Shown here piece by piece: positions 16,427-27,179 of a stretch of 43,403 nucleotides of DNA. The notes beneath the pieces were generated by a model, which did no database searches, was not told where the DNA came from, and saw nothing but the letters and a program-made list of their open reading frames with translations. The translations under genes and the position numbers were made by a program. Within the stretch, counting starts at the first letter, position 1. Each line of letters starts with the position of its first letter. Source of the DNA: Flavobacteriaceae bacterium (GTDB taxonomy: Bacteria > Bacteroidota > Bacteroidia > Flavobacteriales > Flavobacteriaceae); the NCBI GenBank assembly GCA_017856235.1, contig JAFMFH010000007.1, forward strand, positions 1-43,403. Reading direction: 5' to 3'.

Positions 16427-18357
16427 TTATTTTTTTTAATCTTATTAACTCGATTTTTCCAAAATTCAATTTTATTATTTATAGTTTGAATATTAGTTGA
16501 AACATTCTTAAAAAGAGGATTTTCAATACTTGAATCTGAGAAAAATTCTAAATTATTTTGAAGTTGAATTGATTCATCTTGAAGTTCAGAAATCTTTCTT
16601 TTAATGGACTGAAGTTTCTTATTCAGTTCATCTGAATTATCCCTTAATAATTCTATTTCTAATTTGAAACTGAGATTTTCCTTTTCATCATTTTTTAAAT
16701 CTAGTGACTTAATAATAGAGTAAATTTTCTTAATAAGATTATTGTTTAAAATGTTATTAGAATTTAGATTAATATCTTCTAAATTATTCCAATCAGAAAT
16801 AGTAGAATTAATAAAATGTTCTACATCATCTATAGAATAATTTTTCATAGAAAACTTAACCTTATCAATAAATTTTGATTTCTTATCATAAATGATTTTT
16901 TCTTCTTGCCCTAAGTTTATTGCACCAGACTTGAGAATATCATAGAATCTATTGATTAAAGGACGGAATTCATCCCAAAGTGAATTCGAGATTTTTCTTG
17001 GTAGATAACCAATTTTTTTCCACTCTTCTTGAATTGATTTTATTCTACTAGAATTTTCAGCTATCTTATTGTCCTCAATAATTTTTTGTACTTCACTTAT
17101 AAGAGCTTTCTTCATTTCAATAGTATTATTTAGCTCTTTTTTCTGATTTTTATAAAAATTATTTTTGATAGTATTAAACTCTTTTGTAGCTAGTCTAAAC
17201 TCGTTCCAACATTTTTTATTCTTGTTTCTTTGTAGGTTTTTTATACTTTGGAATTCAATTTTTAGTTTATCAAATTCACTAATTTTATTTTGCCAATCTG
17301 AATGAGAATTAGGTACAGACTTAATTAAATTTCTCATCTTAACTATAACAGCTTTTTTCTTCTCATAATTTTCTTGTTGAATATTTGAGATGTCCTTTTG
17401 AAAACTTTGTCTTTTAAAGTGTATTTTTTGAGATGCTGCTTGAAACTTTCTCCATAAATCATCACTATGTTCTCTTGATACAGGACCCAATTCATTTTTC
17501 CAAAGTCTATGAAGATCATTTAAATCTCTTGAAGCTTTTGCAAGATCATCTAATTTGTCAAGTTCTTCAGCTCTTTTAATAATTTTTATTTTTTCTTCAT
17601 AGTTATGTTTAAAGTCTAGTTCTTTGAGATCCCTATTTAAATGAAGAAAGTCATAGAAATTATTTACGTGATGTCTATAGGTTTCCCAAATATTATTTCT
17701 TTCAGTAATTGGAACTTTTCCAGTATTATGCCATTCTTCTTTTAATACTCTAAATTTTGAATATAATTTGTTTGGATTTTCATCTACTACAATAAGATTT
17801 TTAATCTTTTCAATTATTTCTTGCTTTTTCTCTAAGTTTTCTTTTTGGTTTGAACTTAGATCTTTGAAATATCTTTTCTTATTGAAGGAATAAGTTTTTA
17901 GTGTTTGAAAAAATAAGGATTTAGATTTTTTGAATTCATCTGTGTCAGATTCAGATGATTTTATACTGGCATTAATTTTTGATCTTAATTCTTCAATATC
18001 TTTTCTTTTATTAAACCATTCATTAGATCCAATAATTTCAACAAAACTTGATACTAGATAATTAAGGTCAGATTTTGATTTAGCTTTGGAATCTTTAATT
18101 AAATCTTTTTTTTCTGATTTTTTAGAGGAAATCCTTTGACTTCCATATTTATTCACCCATTCTTTATATGCCTTGGTCCTTTTATCTTTAGGCATTTCAG
18201 GAATTTCATTGGAATCTGAACCTTTTTGACCATATTTCTTAGTCCATTCTTTATATGCCTTGGTCCTTTTATCTTTAGGCATTTCAGGAACTATTTTATT
18301 AACTAGATTTTCAGAATCCGATGAAGACTTTTTTGACATTGAATCCGAGTCTTTCAT
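16423..18357 (-). CDS. DUF349-repeat coiled-coil protein
   Basis: 644 residues, highly charged and helical, with no signal peptide or membrane segment. The N-terminus (about 24-72) carries two copies of PEMPKDKRTKAYKEW 29 residues apart, encoded by a nearly identical DNA duplication. From about residue 120 onward several DUF349 units follow, each with a Trp-centred pattern such as EEWHNTGKVP, RLWKNELGPV and EEWKKIGYLPRK. A C-terminal coiled coil (about 550-640) ends the protein. The function of DUF349 proteins is not established. Here the gene ends the TPR > DUF368 > aroE operon, 42 nt after aroE. Confidence 0.85.
   Translation of the reverse strand: MKDSDSMSKKSSSDSENLVNKIVPEMPKDKRTKAYKEWTKKYGQKGSDSNEIPEMPKDKRTKAYKEWVNKYGSQRISSKKSEKKDLIKDSKAKSKSDLNYLVSSFVEIIGSNEWFNKRKDIEELRSKINASIKSSESDTDEFKKSKSLFFQTLKTYSFNKKRYFKDLSSNQKENLEKKQEIIEKIKNLIVVDENPNKLYSKFRVLKEEWHNTGKVPITERNNIWETYRHHVNNFYDFLHLNRDLKELDFKHNYEEKIKIIKRAEELDKLDDLAKASRDLNDLHRLWKNELGPVSREHSDDLWRKFQAASQKIHFKRQSFQKDISNIQQENYEKKKAVIVKMRNLIKSVPNSHSDWQNKISEFDKLKIEFQSIKNLQRNKNKKCWNEFRLATKEFNTIKNNFYKNQKKELNNTIEMKKALISEVQKIIEDNKIAENSSRIKSIQEEWKKIGYLPRKISNSLWDEFRPLINRFYDILKSGAINLGQEEKIIYDKKSKFIDKVKFSMKNYSIDDVEHFINSTISDWNNLEDINLNSNNILNNNLIKKIYSIIKSLDLKNDEKENLSFKLEIELLRDNSDELNKKLQSIKRKISELQDESIQLQNNLEFFSDSSIENPLFKNVSTNIQTINNKIEFWKNRVNKIKKNN
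18157..18290 (-). repeat. Tandem duplication inside the DUF349 gene
   Basis: A 47-nt block at 18157-18203 recurs without a mismatch at 18244-18290, a period of 87 bp (29 codons); similarity continues more weakly on the left side of each copy. It encodes the doubled PEMPKDKRTKAYKEW segment. Identity at synonymous sites points to a recent duplication or ongoing recombination between copies. Confidence 0.92.
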
Positions 18358-18399
18358 TTTTAGCTATTAAACGATAAAAGTAACAAAAAAAATATAATT

Positions 18400-19149
18400 C
18401 TATTTTATTGATTTTTGCCAAAGGTTCCAGGATTCATCAGCTTGCAATTTTAACATTTGGTATCCATTTATTGTTCTGCATCCAATTTTTTTGCCTTTTT
18501 TAATAAATAGAGTTTCTTCAGGATTATATACTAAGTCAAAAAATATACTTTTATCATTTATTAAATTATATGGTAAATTAGGTGAAGAATCAATATTAGG
18601 ATAGGTGCCAACTGGAGTGCAGTTTACAATTAGAACAGTATTACTTAGTATATCTTTGTTTATTTCATCGTAGGATAAATAATTCTTTTTTTTGTCTCTA
18701 GATACTATTTTATAGGAAACATTATTTTTTTTACAGAAATATTCTACTGTCTTGGATGCACCTCCTGATCCAAGAATAATAACGCTATCAAAATTATCTA
18801 AACTATTTAGTTCTAAAGTTTTTTTAAAACCTACAATATCAGTGTTATATCCAATTTTTTTTTGATTTTCAAAGCATATTGTGTTTACTGCCCCAATTTC
18901 ATTTGCTAAATTGTCAACCTCGTCAAGATAATTAATAATATCTTGCTTATAAGGTATGGTTACATTTAGTCCAAAAAGATTTTTTTCATTAAAAACAACT
19001 TTTACTTTATTTATTGATTGAATATCAAAGTTTATGTACTCATAATATGAGAGTTTTTTACTTGAATTAAATTTATGAGTAAAGTAGCTTCTTGAAAATG
19101 AATAATCAATATTCCTACCTATTAAACCAAATCGTTTTATCTCTTTCAA
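18400..19149 (-). CDS. aroE: Shikimate dehydrogenase (NADP)
   Basis: 249 residues, slightly shorter than the E. coli enzyme but complete. It reduces 3-dehydroshikimate to shikimate in aromatic amino-acid synthesis. Seen: substrate loop GRNIDYSFSRSYF (11-23), catalytic Lys68 in NVTIPYKQD, IGAVNTI (85-91), the catalytic Asp104 in GYNTDIVGF, and the nucleotide-binding LGSGGASKT. The C-terminus has NGYQMLKLQADESWNLW. It overlaps the upstream DUF368 gene by 4 nt (ATGA). This gene order around aroE is one I associate with other flavobacteria (memory, not checked). Confidence 0.94.
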   Translation of the reverse strand: MKEIKRFGLIGRNIDYSFSRSYFTHKFNSSKKLSYYEYINFDIQSINKVKVVFNEKNLFGLNVTIPYKQDIINYLDEVDNLANEIGAVNTICFENQKKIGYNTDIVGFKKTLELNSLDNFDSVIILGSGGASKTVEYFCKKNNVSYKIVSRDKKKNYLSYDEINKDILSNTVLIVNCTPVGTYPNIDSSPNLPYNLINDKSIFFDLVYNPEETLFIKKGKKIGCRTINGYQMLKLQADESWNLWQKSIK

Positions 19150-20084
19150 TGTTTGTTTGCAAATCTTTCTAATAAAACTACAAACAAAATACCAATAAAA
19201 ATATAAAATAGAGTTAACCAGGTTTCTATTATTAATAAATTAGGAAAAAACCAAGAAATTTTTCCGTCAATTGCCTCTATTTTCCATGGCCATACCCCTA
19301 TTAGGGATCCCGCAATAAACCCAACAATAATTGATATTGTAATTGATCTATATTTTTTTAGAAGAGTACTCAAGATATTTGATAGAAAAATTAAACCGAC
19401 AACTGATCCTAATGTAAAAAATAAAATAACCTTTAATAGATATATCCTACCAGTATCATAAATAAAATCAAAGTTTAATGAGAATATATCAGTTAAAGTA
19501 AAGTATAATGCATTTACTGAGTCAACCATTATCAGAGTATAGCTTCCCATTAACAAGAGAAGATATGACCCTGAAAGACCTGGTAAAATCATTCCTGATA
19601 TTGCAATTATTCCTGAAATGAAAATTATAAGATTAGAATCTGTTACCTGAAAATCCTCAACAAAACTAATTAGTAGACCAATTGATAAACCAATTAGGAT
19701 ACCGATAAATGTCTTATAATTTAACCTTTCTAGTTGATAATAAATTACATAAAATGAGCCAACAATCATACCAAAAAATAGTCCATATACATATAACTCA
19801 TATTCTTGTATTAATCTATCAAGTAAAAGTGAAACACTAAAAAAACTTGCAATAACACCTGAAAAAACAACAATTAGAAATTTACCGTTAACCTCTTCAT
19901 AAAAATCTCTAAATCCCTTATTAAATAATATTTTGAAAGAATTAAAATTTATTTTTTTTATAGAATTTATAAGATCTTCATAAATTCCAGTAATAAAAGC
20001 TACTGTCCCACCAGATACTCCAGGGATTTTATTTACTGCACCCATTGCAAGTCCTTTTATAAAAAGGAGAATATATTTATTCAT
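19146..20084 (-). CDS. popT: DUF368 membrane protein, PopT-type polyprenyl-phosphate transporter
   Basis: 312 residues with about eight to ten predicted helices. The family's paired half-helix motifs are clear: IPGVSGGTVAF (20-30) and MILPGLSGSYLLL (about 165-177), an inverted-repeat architecture. DUF368 proteins were recently shown in other bacteria to return undecaprenyl phosphate across the inner membrane, recycling the lipid carrier for peptidoglycan and surface glycans. Assignment here rests on family membership. It lies between a TPR gene (21-nt gap) and aroE (4-nt overlap). Confidence 0.85.
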   Translation of the reverse strand: MNKYILLFIKGLAMGAVNKIPGVSGGTVAFITGIYEDLINSIKKINFNSFKILFNKGFRDFYEEVNGKFLIVVFSGVIASFFSVSLLLDRLIQEYELYVYGLFFGMIVGSFYVIYYQLERLNYKTFIGILIGLSIGLLISFVEDFQVTDSNLIIFISGIIAISGMILPGLSGSYLLLLMGSYTLIMVDSVNALYFTLTDIFSLNFDFIYDTGRIYLLKVILFFTLGSVVGLIFLSNILSTLLKKYRSITISIIVGFIAGSLIGVWPWKIEAIDGKISWFFPNLLIIETWLTLFYIFIGILFVVLLERFANKH

Positions 20085-20105
20085 ATTAAATTAATATAGG
20101 GAAAA

Positions 20106-21461
20106 TTAGACAAGTAGTGTCTTATTATCTTTAAATTCAGGAAAAGATTTTCTAAGTTCTGTAGGAATTTTAGAGGATTTACTTCCATTTTGATAAAAAT
20201 ATATAGCTTCGTTTAATTTCCCATCTTTTAAAAGACATCCGCTAATTGTAAAATCAAGAAAAGATTTATTTGGAAAATATTTTTTTGCTTTCAAACTTAG
20301 TCTCAATAACTCAGACCATTCTTCAATTTCTAAAATACATTTCAATAAACTCTTCCAAATTTGCCATGACTGGCTTTCATTAATATTAATGATTTCTTTA
20401 TAATATCTAATAGCTTCAATTATATTTCCTACAGATATACTTATTAGCGCATTAAGCTTTATTATTTTTATACTATTAAGATTATTATCTAGAGCTTTTT
20501 TAGCTAGATATTTTGATTGTCTTATATTATTTTTCTTGAGATAAAATTTGATTAAAAAAACCCATGCCTTCTCATTACCTGGTTCTTCCCTTAATGCTTT
20601 TTTAATAAATTCAATAAATAGCTTTTTATTATTTAATTTTTTATAACATCTTGATATTCTAAAGAAAATATATGAATTAGGTTCACTTAGTTGGATTGAT
20701 ATTTTATAATTTGAAAGTGCGTCATTATATCTCTTTACTTTTTCAAGAATTTTAGCCTTTTCAATATATGCTGAAACAAATTGATCATCAGATATAATTG
20801 CAAAGTCAAAAGCTGAAATAGCTTCTTTTAATCTTCCTTGCTTTTTATATATTTTGCCAATCTGATGCCATGCAATTTTTGAATATGGTCTTTTTTCAAG
20901 AATATGGTTAAGTTCACTTATTGATTCATCTATCAATCCTAAATTTTCATAACAAAAAATCAAATTATAAAGAGACTGATAATCTTCATCATCAAATTCT
21001 ATGCATTTTTTAAAAAAAGGTATAGCAGATTCAAAATCTTCAATCAACAAAAATTCAATGGCAATCATATTCCATATATCAATCTTATCATCAATAAATG
21101 TTAGAGCATTTTTAAGAATTTGAATTGCTTCTTCACTAAGATTATTTTTTGAATAAATAGTTGCTTTTTGTAAATAAACTTCTCTGTTTTCAGGTTCTAT
21201 TTCTTCAACAAAATTTAGAACATCAATTGCAGCATCATATTTTGAATTGAAAATTAATAATTCGGAGTTAAGTAACATTAGATCTACATTATCAGGATGT
21301 TGATTTAGTCCCATTTTTATCGCTTGATCAGCTAATTTATAGTTTGCATGATCAATATAGTGATGAGAGATATTTATAAAGTCGCTTGAGTCAAAGTAAA
21401 AAACACTATTTGTTTTTAACATTTCCTCAAACTTATAAATATAACTACTTAAGTTACTCAA
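20106..21461 (-). CDS. Tetratricopeptide-repeat protein
   Basis: 451 residues made almost wholly of helical TPR units. Recognisable repeats include QAIKMGLNQHPDNVDLML, AIDVLNFVEEIEPENREVYL, SISELNHILEKRPYSKIAWH and AISAFDFAIISDDQFVSAYI, each about 34 residues apart. No signal peptide, lipobox or membrane helix is visible, so it should be a cytoplasmic scaffold. It leads the operon with DUF368, aroE and the DUF349 protein, behind the best consensus promoter on this strand. Its partner is unknown. Confidence 0.9.
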   Translation of the reverse strand: MSNLSSYIYKFEEMLKTNSVFYFDSSDFINISHHYIDHANYKLADQAIKMGLNQHPDNVDLMLLNSELLIFNSKYDAAIDVLNFVEEIEPENREVYLQKATIYSKNNLSEEAIQILKNALTFIDDKIDIWNMIAIEFLLIEDFESAIPFFKKCIEFDDEDYQSLYNLIFCYENLGLIDESISELNHILEKRPYSKIAWHQIGKIYKKQGRLKEAISAFDFAIISDDQFVSAYIEKAKILEKVKRYNDALSNYKISIQLSEPNSYIFFRISRCYKKLNNKKLFIEFIKKALREEPGNEKAWVFLIKFYLKKNNIRQSKYLAKKALDNNLNSIKIIKLNALISISVGNIIEAIRYYKEIININESQSWQIWKSLLKCILEIEEWSELLRLSLKAKKYFPNKSFLDFTISGCLLKDGKLNEAIYFYQNGSKSSKIPTELRKSFPEFKDNKTLLV

Positions 21462-21502
21462 GAAAAATATTTTATTCTAAAGTACACATCTGCTTAAGTC
21501 AT

Positions 21503-21519
21503 TTTGTATTGAATACAAA
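21503..21519. repeat. Perfect 17-bp inverted repeat at the TPR-operon start site
   Basis: TTTGTATT (21503-21510), centre G, AATACAAA (21512-21519) form an exact palindrome. It overlaps the -7 box and the expected transcription start, which is where a repressor operator would act. It could also be a chance AT-rich palindrome. Confidence 0.5.
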
Positions 21520-21545
21520 TTTATTTTCAACAAAATAATTAACAA
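21516..21545 (-). promoter_or_regulatory. Consensus promoter of the TPR-popT-aroE-DUF349 operon
   Basis: On the minus strand TTG (21545-21543), 19 nt, then TAAATTTG (21523-21516): an exact match to the Bacteroidota promoter. The start would be near 21509 and the leader about 48 nt. Confidence 0.7.
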
Positions 21546-21551
21546 CCTAGA

Positions 21552-23155
21552 TTACTCTATTTTAACAATTTCAAGTTCTTTGTCACTCTCACTGAATAAA
21601 TCAGATATTTTATTTGGCCTTTCATTCTCTCTCCAAATAAAACCTGGAAGTTTCATTTCATTAGTAAGAATTTTATTTTCGGATAATATATTACCATCAG
21701 GAGTTCTATAAAATGATACTTCAGATATCTCATTCTCTAAAAATTTGATTAAAATTGAGCTTGCTAAAGTTTTGTTTAAGCCAATTAATTCTGCATCATC
21801 TGAATACATGTAATAAAGTAATGTGCTATTCTTAACAACATAAACGTTATTTAGTTTTCCATTCGAAAAAAATCCATCTAATTTTTCTCCTTTTATTTGG
21901 TTAAACCGATTACTATCCAGAGAATCTTTTTGACTCATAAATACATTACCTCTAATAATTAGAGAATCTAACTCTTCTGTTTTAACATTTGATTTTAAAA
22001 ATATTTGGTCGCCTGTTATTTGATTATCTCCAAACCAAATAATTGGATTAAGTCTATTTTTCTCCTCATCAGTTAATGTCTTCAGATATTTCAAATTTTT
22101 AGGTTTTTTTAATAGTTTAATTAATCCAGTTTCTTGGTTAAAATGTATAGAGTCAGATAAACCTCTAACATCTGATTTAAGAATTCTTACATCATAATAT
22201 CCTTTTAAAATCTTTTTGTCGTCAGCACCTGTAATTGTTATTGTGTCAGAGTGAATATAAAGTGAATCATTTTTTATTATACTAACTGCTAATGCATTTT
22301 TGGTTATAATAGCAGAATCTCTATCTCTAAAAATCTCTCCATAATGACCTGTAATTATTGAATTGTTTATTGTATCATTAATTTTGACATTGTATGAGGC
22401 TGATGCGTATGATTTTTCATTTTCAAAAAATATACTATCTCCATTTATAATTTTTCCATCATAATTAATAGTTGCATCTTCTCTAAAATATCCTTTTTGA
22501 AGATTAGTATCATAGAATCCATTTCTACAAAGTATATTATAATCAATACCATTAATTAAAGTTTTATCATTGAAAAAAGCTAAATTACTTTCAGTGAAGT
22601 ATTCTAACTCCTCAGAGTTTACATTATATTCTGGGTTAACAATTGTTACATTAGTCTTAAAAATATATTTCCTAGGTCCCATATAGTATGTCCCTGAATT
22701 ACTTTCCAGAGTATTATCATTATCAACTATTTTACCTTTTGAATTATAGAATGCTATATTTTTTTGTCTATCAAGATATAGAGTATCGGTTTCCAGCTTC
22801 ATATCTGGTCTAGTGAGTTTAACGTTTCCGTATGCAATTGCTTTTTTTGTCTTTCCATCATATTCAAGAAAATCTGATGTCAACAATAGTGAATCTCCTT
22901 GATTAAAATTTACTTCTCCATTTGCTTTAAATGAATTTTCATTAAAATAATAGTATGAAATATCTGACTCTATCCTGGCTCCATCATGAAATAGAATAAC
23001 TCTAATATTTTTATCTCTCTGAAGTATATTAGCGTCAGGATATTCTAAAGAATTTCTAATTGACTTTCCAGCTTGAATAATTTCAATTATTCTTTGTTCT
23101 TGACTAAATAATGAGGAAGAAACAAAAAAATAAATCAGGATAATATTTAGTCTCA

Positions 23156-23156
<1 letters not shown>
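21552..23156 (-). CDS. OstA-like LPS-transport periplasmic protein (LptA/OstA fold)
   Basis: 534 residues after a signal peptide (about 1-18, ending SSSLFSQ). The mature part is a long run of short beta-strands typical of the OstA/LptA jellyroll: FKANGEVNFNQGDSLLLTSD, KKAIAYGNVKLTRPDMKLET and many repeats of the 'GNV.. .D.. .. D.L' theme. In this phylum such proteins are thought to shuttle lipopolysaccharide through the periplasm with the Lpt machine (family knowledge). The start overlaps the purA stop by 1 nt (TAATG), so it is cotranslated with rel, fur-like and purA. It is longer than E. coli LptA (185 aa). Confidence 0.85.
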
Positions 23157-24433
<1,277 letters not shown>

Positions 24434-24886
24434 TTAGCTATTTTTCTTTTTACTTGTAGCGTATAAATATAGTGAATGATCCTTAATGTCAACATTAAAT
24501 ATTTCTTCAATATTATTTTTAATTGATTGAATCCTTGGATCACAGAATTCTTTAACCTCTCCAGTATCAGTAATTATTAAATGGTCGTGCTGATTATTAA
24601 AGTAACATTTTTCATATTGAGAGTGAGTATCACCAAATTGATGTTTTCTAACTAGACCACTTTCAAGTAAAAGCTCAATAGTATTGTATAAAGTTGCTCT
24701 ACTTACTCTATAATTTTTTTTATTCATTTTTTCGTAAAGCGAGTCAATATCAAAATGGGCATCTATTGAATAAATTTCATTTAGAATACTAAATCTTTCT
24801 GGAGTCTTTCGATGATTATGTTTTGTTAAAAATTTTGAAAAAACATCAACAACCTCATCATTATTCTTTTTTTTATTAAAAATCAT
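24434..24886 (-). CDS. Fur-family transcription regulator lacking CxxC zinc sites
   Basis: 150 residues. The N-terminal winged helix is typical, with KTPERFSILNEIYS and recognition helix VSRATLYNTIELLLESGLV (61-79). The C-terminal dimer domain keeps QHDHLI (99-104), the HxH of the regulatory site, and FCDPRIQ. However, the usual ICxxCG is IITDTG (104-109) and the C-terminal Cys pair is replaced by ATSKKKNS, so the structural zinc site is gone; only Cys94 and Cys115 remain. It probably senses iron or another metal, but Fur versus Zur or PerR cannot be decided. It lies 5 nt after rel and 3 nt before purA. Confidence 0.88.
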   Translation of the reverse strand: MIFNKKKNNDEVVDVFSKFLTKHNHRKTPERFSILNEIYSIDAHFDIDSLYEKMNKKNYRVSRATLYNTIELLLESGLVRKHQFGDTHSQYEKCYFNNQHDHLIITDTGEVKEFCDPRIQSIKNNIEEIFNVDIKDHSLYLYATSKKKNS

Positions 24887-24891
24887 ACCAA

Positions 24892-27093
24892 TTATTTACG
24901 TAAAACTTTTTCTATACCTTTTATAGTAGTTAATCTTTTAAGTAACTTATTCAAAATTACTTTATTTTTTACTTCTACATTTATAACTCCCGAAAAAGTC
25001 CCATCATTGGTCTCAAAGGAAATCCTGTTCATATTAACATTCATCGAATTTGAAATGAGTGAGGTTATATCATTTACAAGTCCAATGTCATCAATTCCAG
25101 TAATCTCAATTTTAGCATTAAATTCATTACTTTTTGAGTCAATCCATGAAGCAGAAATAATTCTATAAGCATAATTAGACCTTAAAGCTATTGAGTTTGG
25201 ACAATTCTTAGAATGAACCTTAATGCCATCTTTGACTGATATGAATCCAAAAACTTTATCTCCAGGTATTGGACTACAGCAAGTAGCCATTGAATATTTT
25301 AACATCTCCTTTTCTTTACCAAAAACCAGCTTATCATAATTGATTAAATGTTCATCATCATTAGTTTTTTGATCTTCAGATTTTGTACCTGTAATTTTCC
25401 TTCTAAAATAACCCAGATAACTATTATAATCAGTAGCAAAATTTTTAATTTTTTTATTATCTAAATCTCCAGTAGCAACATTATAAAAAAGATCATTACT
25501 TGCATTAATTTTAAAGAATTTCATCATTTGGCCAGATACTTTATCATTTAACTTAATTTTAAATTGTTTAAGTTTTCTTTCAAGAATTTCTTTACCATCT
25601 AAAGCAATTTTTCTTTTTTCATCATTTAATGAAGACTTTATTTTTGATATTGCTTTTGAGGTTTCAACAAAATTTAACCAGTTCCTATTTGGCTTTACAT
25701 TTTCAGAAGTTATTATCTCAACTTGATCACCACTTTTAAGAGTATGGCTCAAGGGTACTAACTTACCGTTAACTCTTGCGCCTCTTGTTTTAATTCCAAC
25801 ATCAGTATGAACATGAAAAGCAAAATCTAATGCAGATGATCCACTTTTCAAAGATTTTAAATCTCCCTTTGGAGTAAAAACATATATTTCTTTTGAATAA
25901 AAATTTAGTTTAAAATCCTCAACGAAATCAATAGCATGATCCGTATCATTATTAAAGACATCTTGAAGTTTATTAAGCCAAAGATCAACTTCAGTTTTTT
26001 TAGTCACATTATGTTTATAGCTATAATGTGTAGCGTAACCTTTTTCAGCAATTTCATCCATTCTCTCTGATCTAATCTGAATCTCAATCCATTTATTTTT
26101 TGGTCCAACTACTGTAAGATGAAGTGCTTCATATCCATTATTTTTTGGAATAGTAATCCAATCTCTAAGTCTAGTGGGGTTTGGGGTATAGTGATCAGTT
26201 ATAATAGAATATATTTTCCATGCTACAAATTTTTCATTTTTTGATGTTGCTTTATATATAATCCTAATTGCAAATCGATCAAATACCTCTTCAAATAATA
26301 TATTTTTATTCTTTATCTTATTATAAATTGAATATATAGACTTATGTCTTCCCTTAATTTTATATTTAATTTTTTGATCTTCAAGACTTTTATTTATTAG
26401 TCTCTGGAAGGATTCTACATATTTTTCCTGATCTACCAAATCCTTATCAATCTTATTTTTAATTAAATTGTATTTTTTAGGCTCAAGAATCCTTAAACTT
26501 AAATTCTCAAGCTCATTTTTAATCTTATAAAGTCCAACTCTATGTGCAAGTGGAGCATAAATATATAATGACTCTGAAGCCATTTGATCTTGCTTTTCTT
26601 TTGATAGGTAATCAATTGTTCGCATATTATGAAGTCTATCAGCAGTTTTAATTAATATTACCCTTATATCACTGTGGAGAGTAAGTAACATTTTGCGATA
26701 ATTTTCAGCTTGAATAGAATAATCTTCGTTTTTCTTTAGAGTTGAAATTTTAGTTAATCCATCAACGATCTTAGATATATCAGATCCAACGTTTTCATCT
26801 AAATCTTCAAGTGTTACTTCAGTATCTTCAACAGTATCATGAAGAATAGCTGAAGCGATAGATATATAATCTAATCCAATATCTTTAGCAACAATTTTTG
26901 CAACCTCAAGAGGGTGATAAATATATGCTTCTCCAGACTTTCTAACCTGACCATCATGGCCATTAAATGCAATAAGTAAAGATTTATGAATTATTTTTTT
27001 TTCTTTAGATGTTATTTTTTGATAACTACTATCAAGAATATGATCCAATAATTCAGTTATTTCTTTTGGAAGTATTTTATTTTCGACTAACAC
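24892..27093 (-). CDS. rel: Bifunctional (p)ppGpp synthetase/hydrolase, RelA/SpoT family
   Basis: 733 residues with a full long-RSH layout: HD hydrolase (about 30-200) with intact His60, HDTVED (85-90); synthetase (about 230-390) with RLRDWITIPKNNGY and EIQIRSERMD; TGS domain (about 405-465, starting IYVFTPKGDLKSL); a helical part with CCSPIPGDKVFGF; and a C-terminal ACT domain. Both catalytic halves look competent, so it should make and destroy the stringent-response alarmone. The start is GTG at 27093, the first possible start after an in-frame TAA. It is followed at 5 nt by the fur-like gene, and an 86-nt gap separates it from DUF3810. Confidence 0.96.
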   Translation of the reverse strand: MLVENKILPKEITELLDHILDSSYQKITSKEKKIIHKSLLIAFNGHDGQVRKSGEAYIYHPLEVAKIVAKDIGLDYISIASAILHDTVEDTEVTLEDLDENVGSDISKIVDGLTKISTLKKNEDYSIQAENYRKMLLTLHSDIRVILIKTADRLHNMRTIDYLSKEKQDQMASESLYIYAPLAHRVGLYKIKNELENLSLRILEPKKYNLIKNKIDKDLVDQEKYVESFQRLINKSLEDQKIKYKIKGRHKSIYSIYNKIKNKNILFEEVFDRFAIRIIYKATSKNEKFVAWKIYSIITDHYTPNPTRLRDWITIPKNNGYEALHLTVVGPKNKWIEIQIRSERMDEIAEKGYATHYSYKHNVTKKTEVDLWLNKLQDVFNNDTDHAIDFVEDFKLNFYSKEIYVFTPKGDLKSLKSGSSALDFAFHVHTDVGIKTRGARVNGKLVPLSHTLKSGDQVEIITSENVKPNRNWLNFVETSKAISKIKSSLNDEKRKIALDGKEILERKLKQFKIKLNDKVSGQMMKFFKINASNDLFYNVATGDLDNKKIKNFATDYNSYLGYFRRKITGTKSEDQKTNDDEHLINYDKLVFGKEKEMLKYSMATCCSPIPGDKVFGFISVKDGIKVHSKNCPNSIALRSNYAYRIISASWIDSKSNEFNAKIEITGIDDIGLVNDITSLISNSMNVNMNRISFETNDGTFSGVINVEVKNKVILNKLLKRLTTIKGIEKVLRK

Positions 27094-27179
27094 TTGTAAA
27101 TTTTCTACTTAAATTTACAAATAATAATTCTTGATTTAAAGACAATATTTTACTGAGATCTATAATATTTAATAATAAT

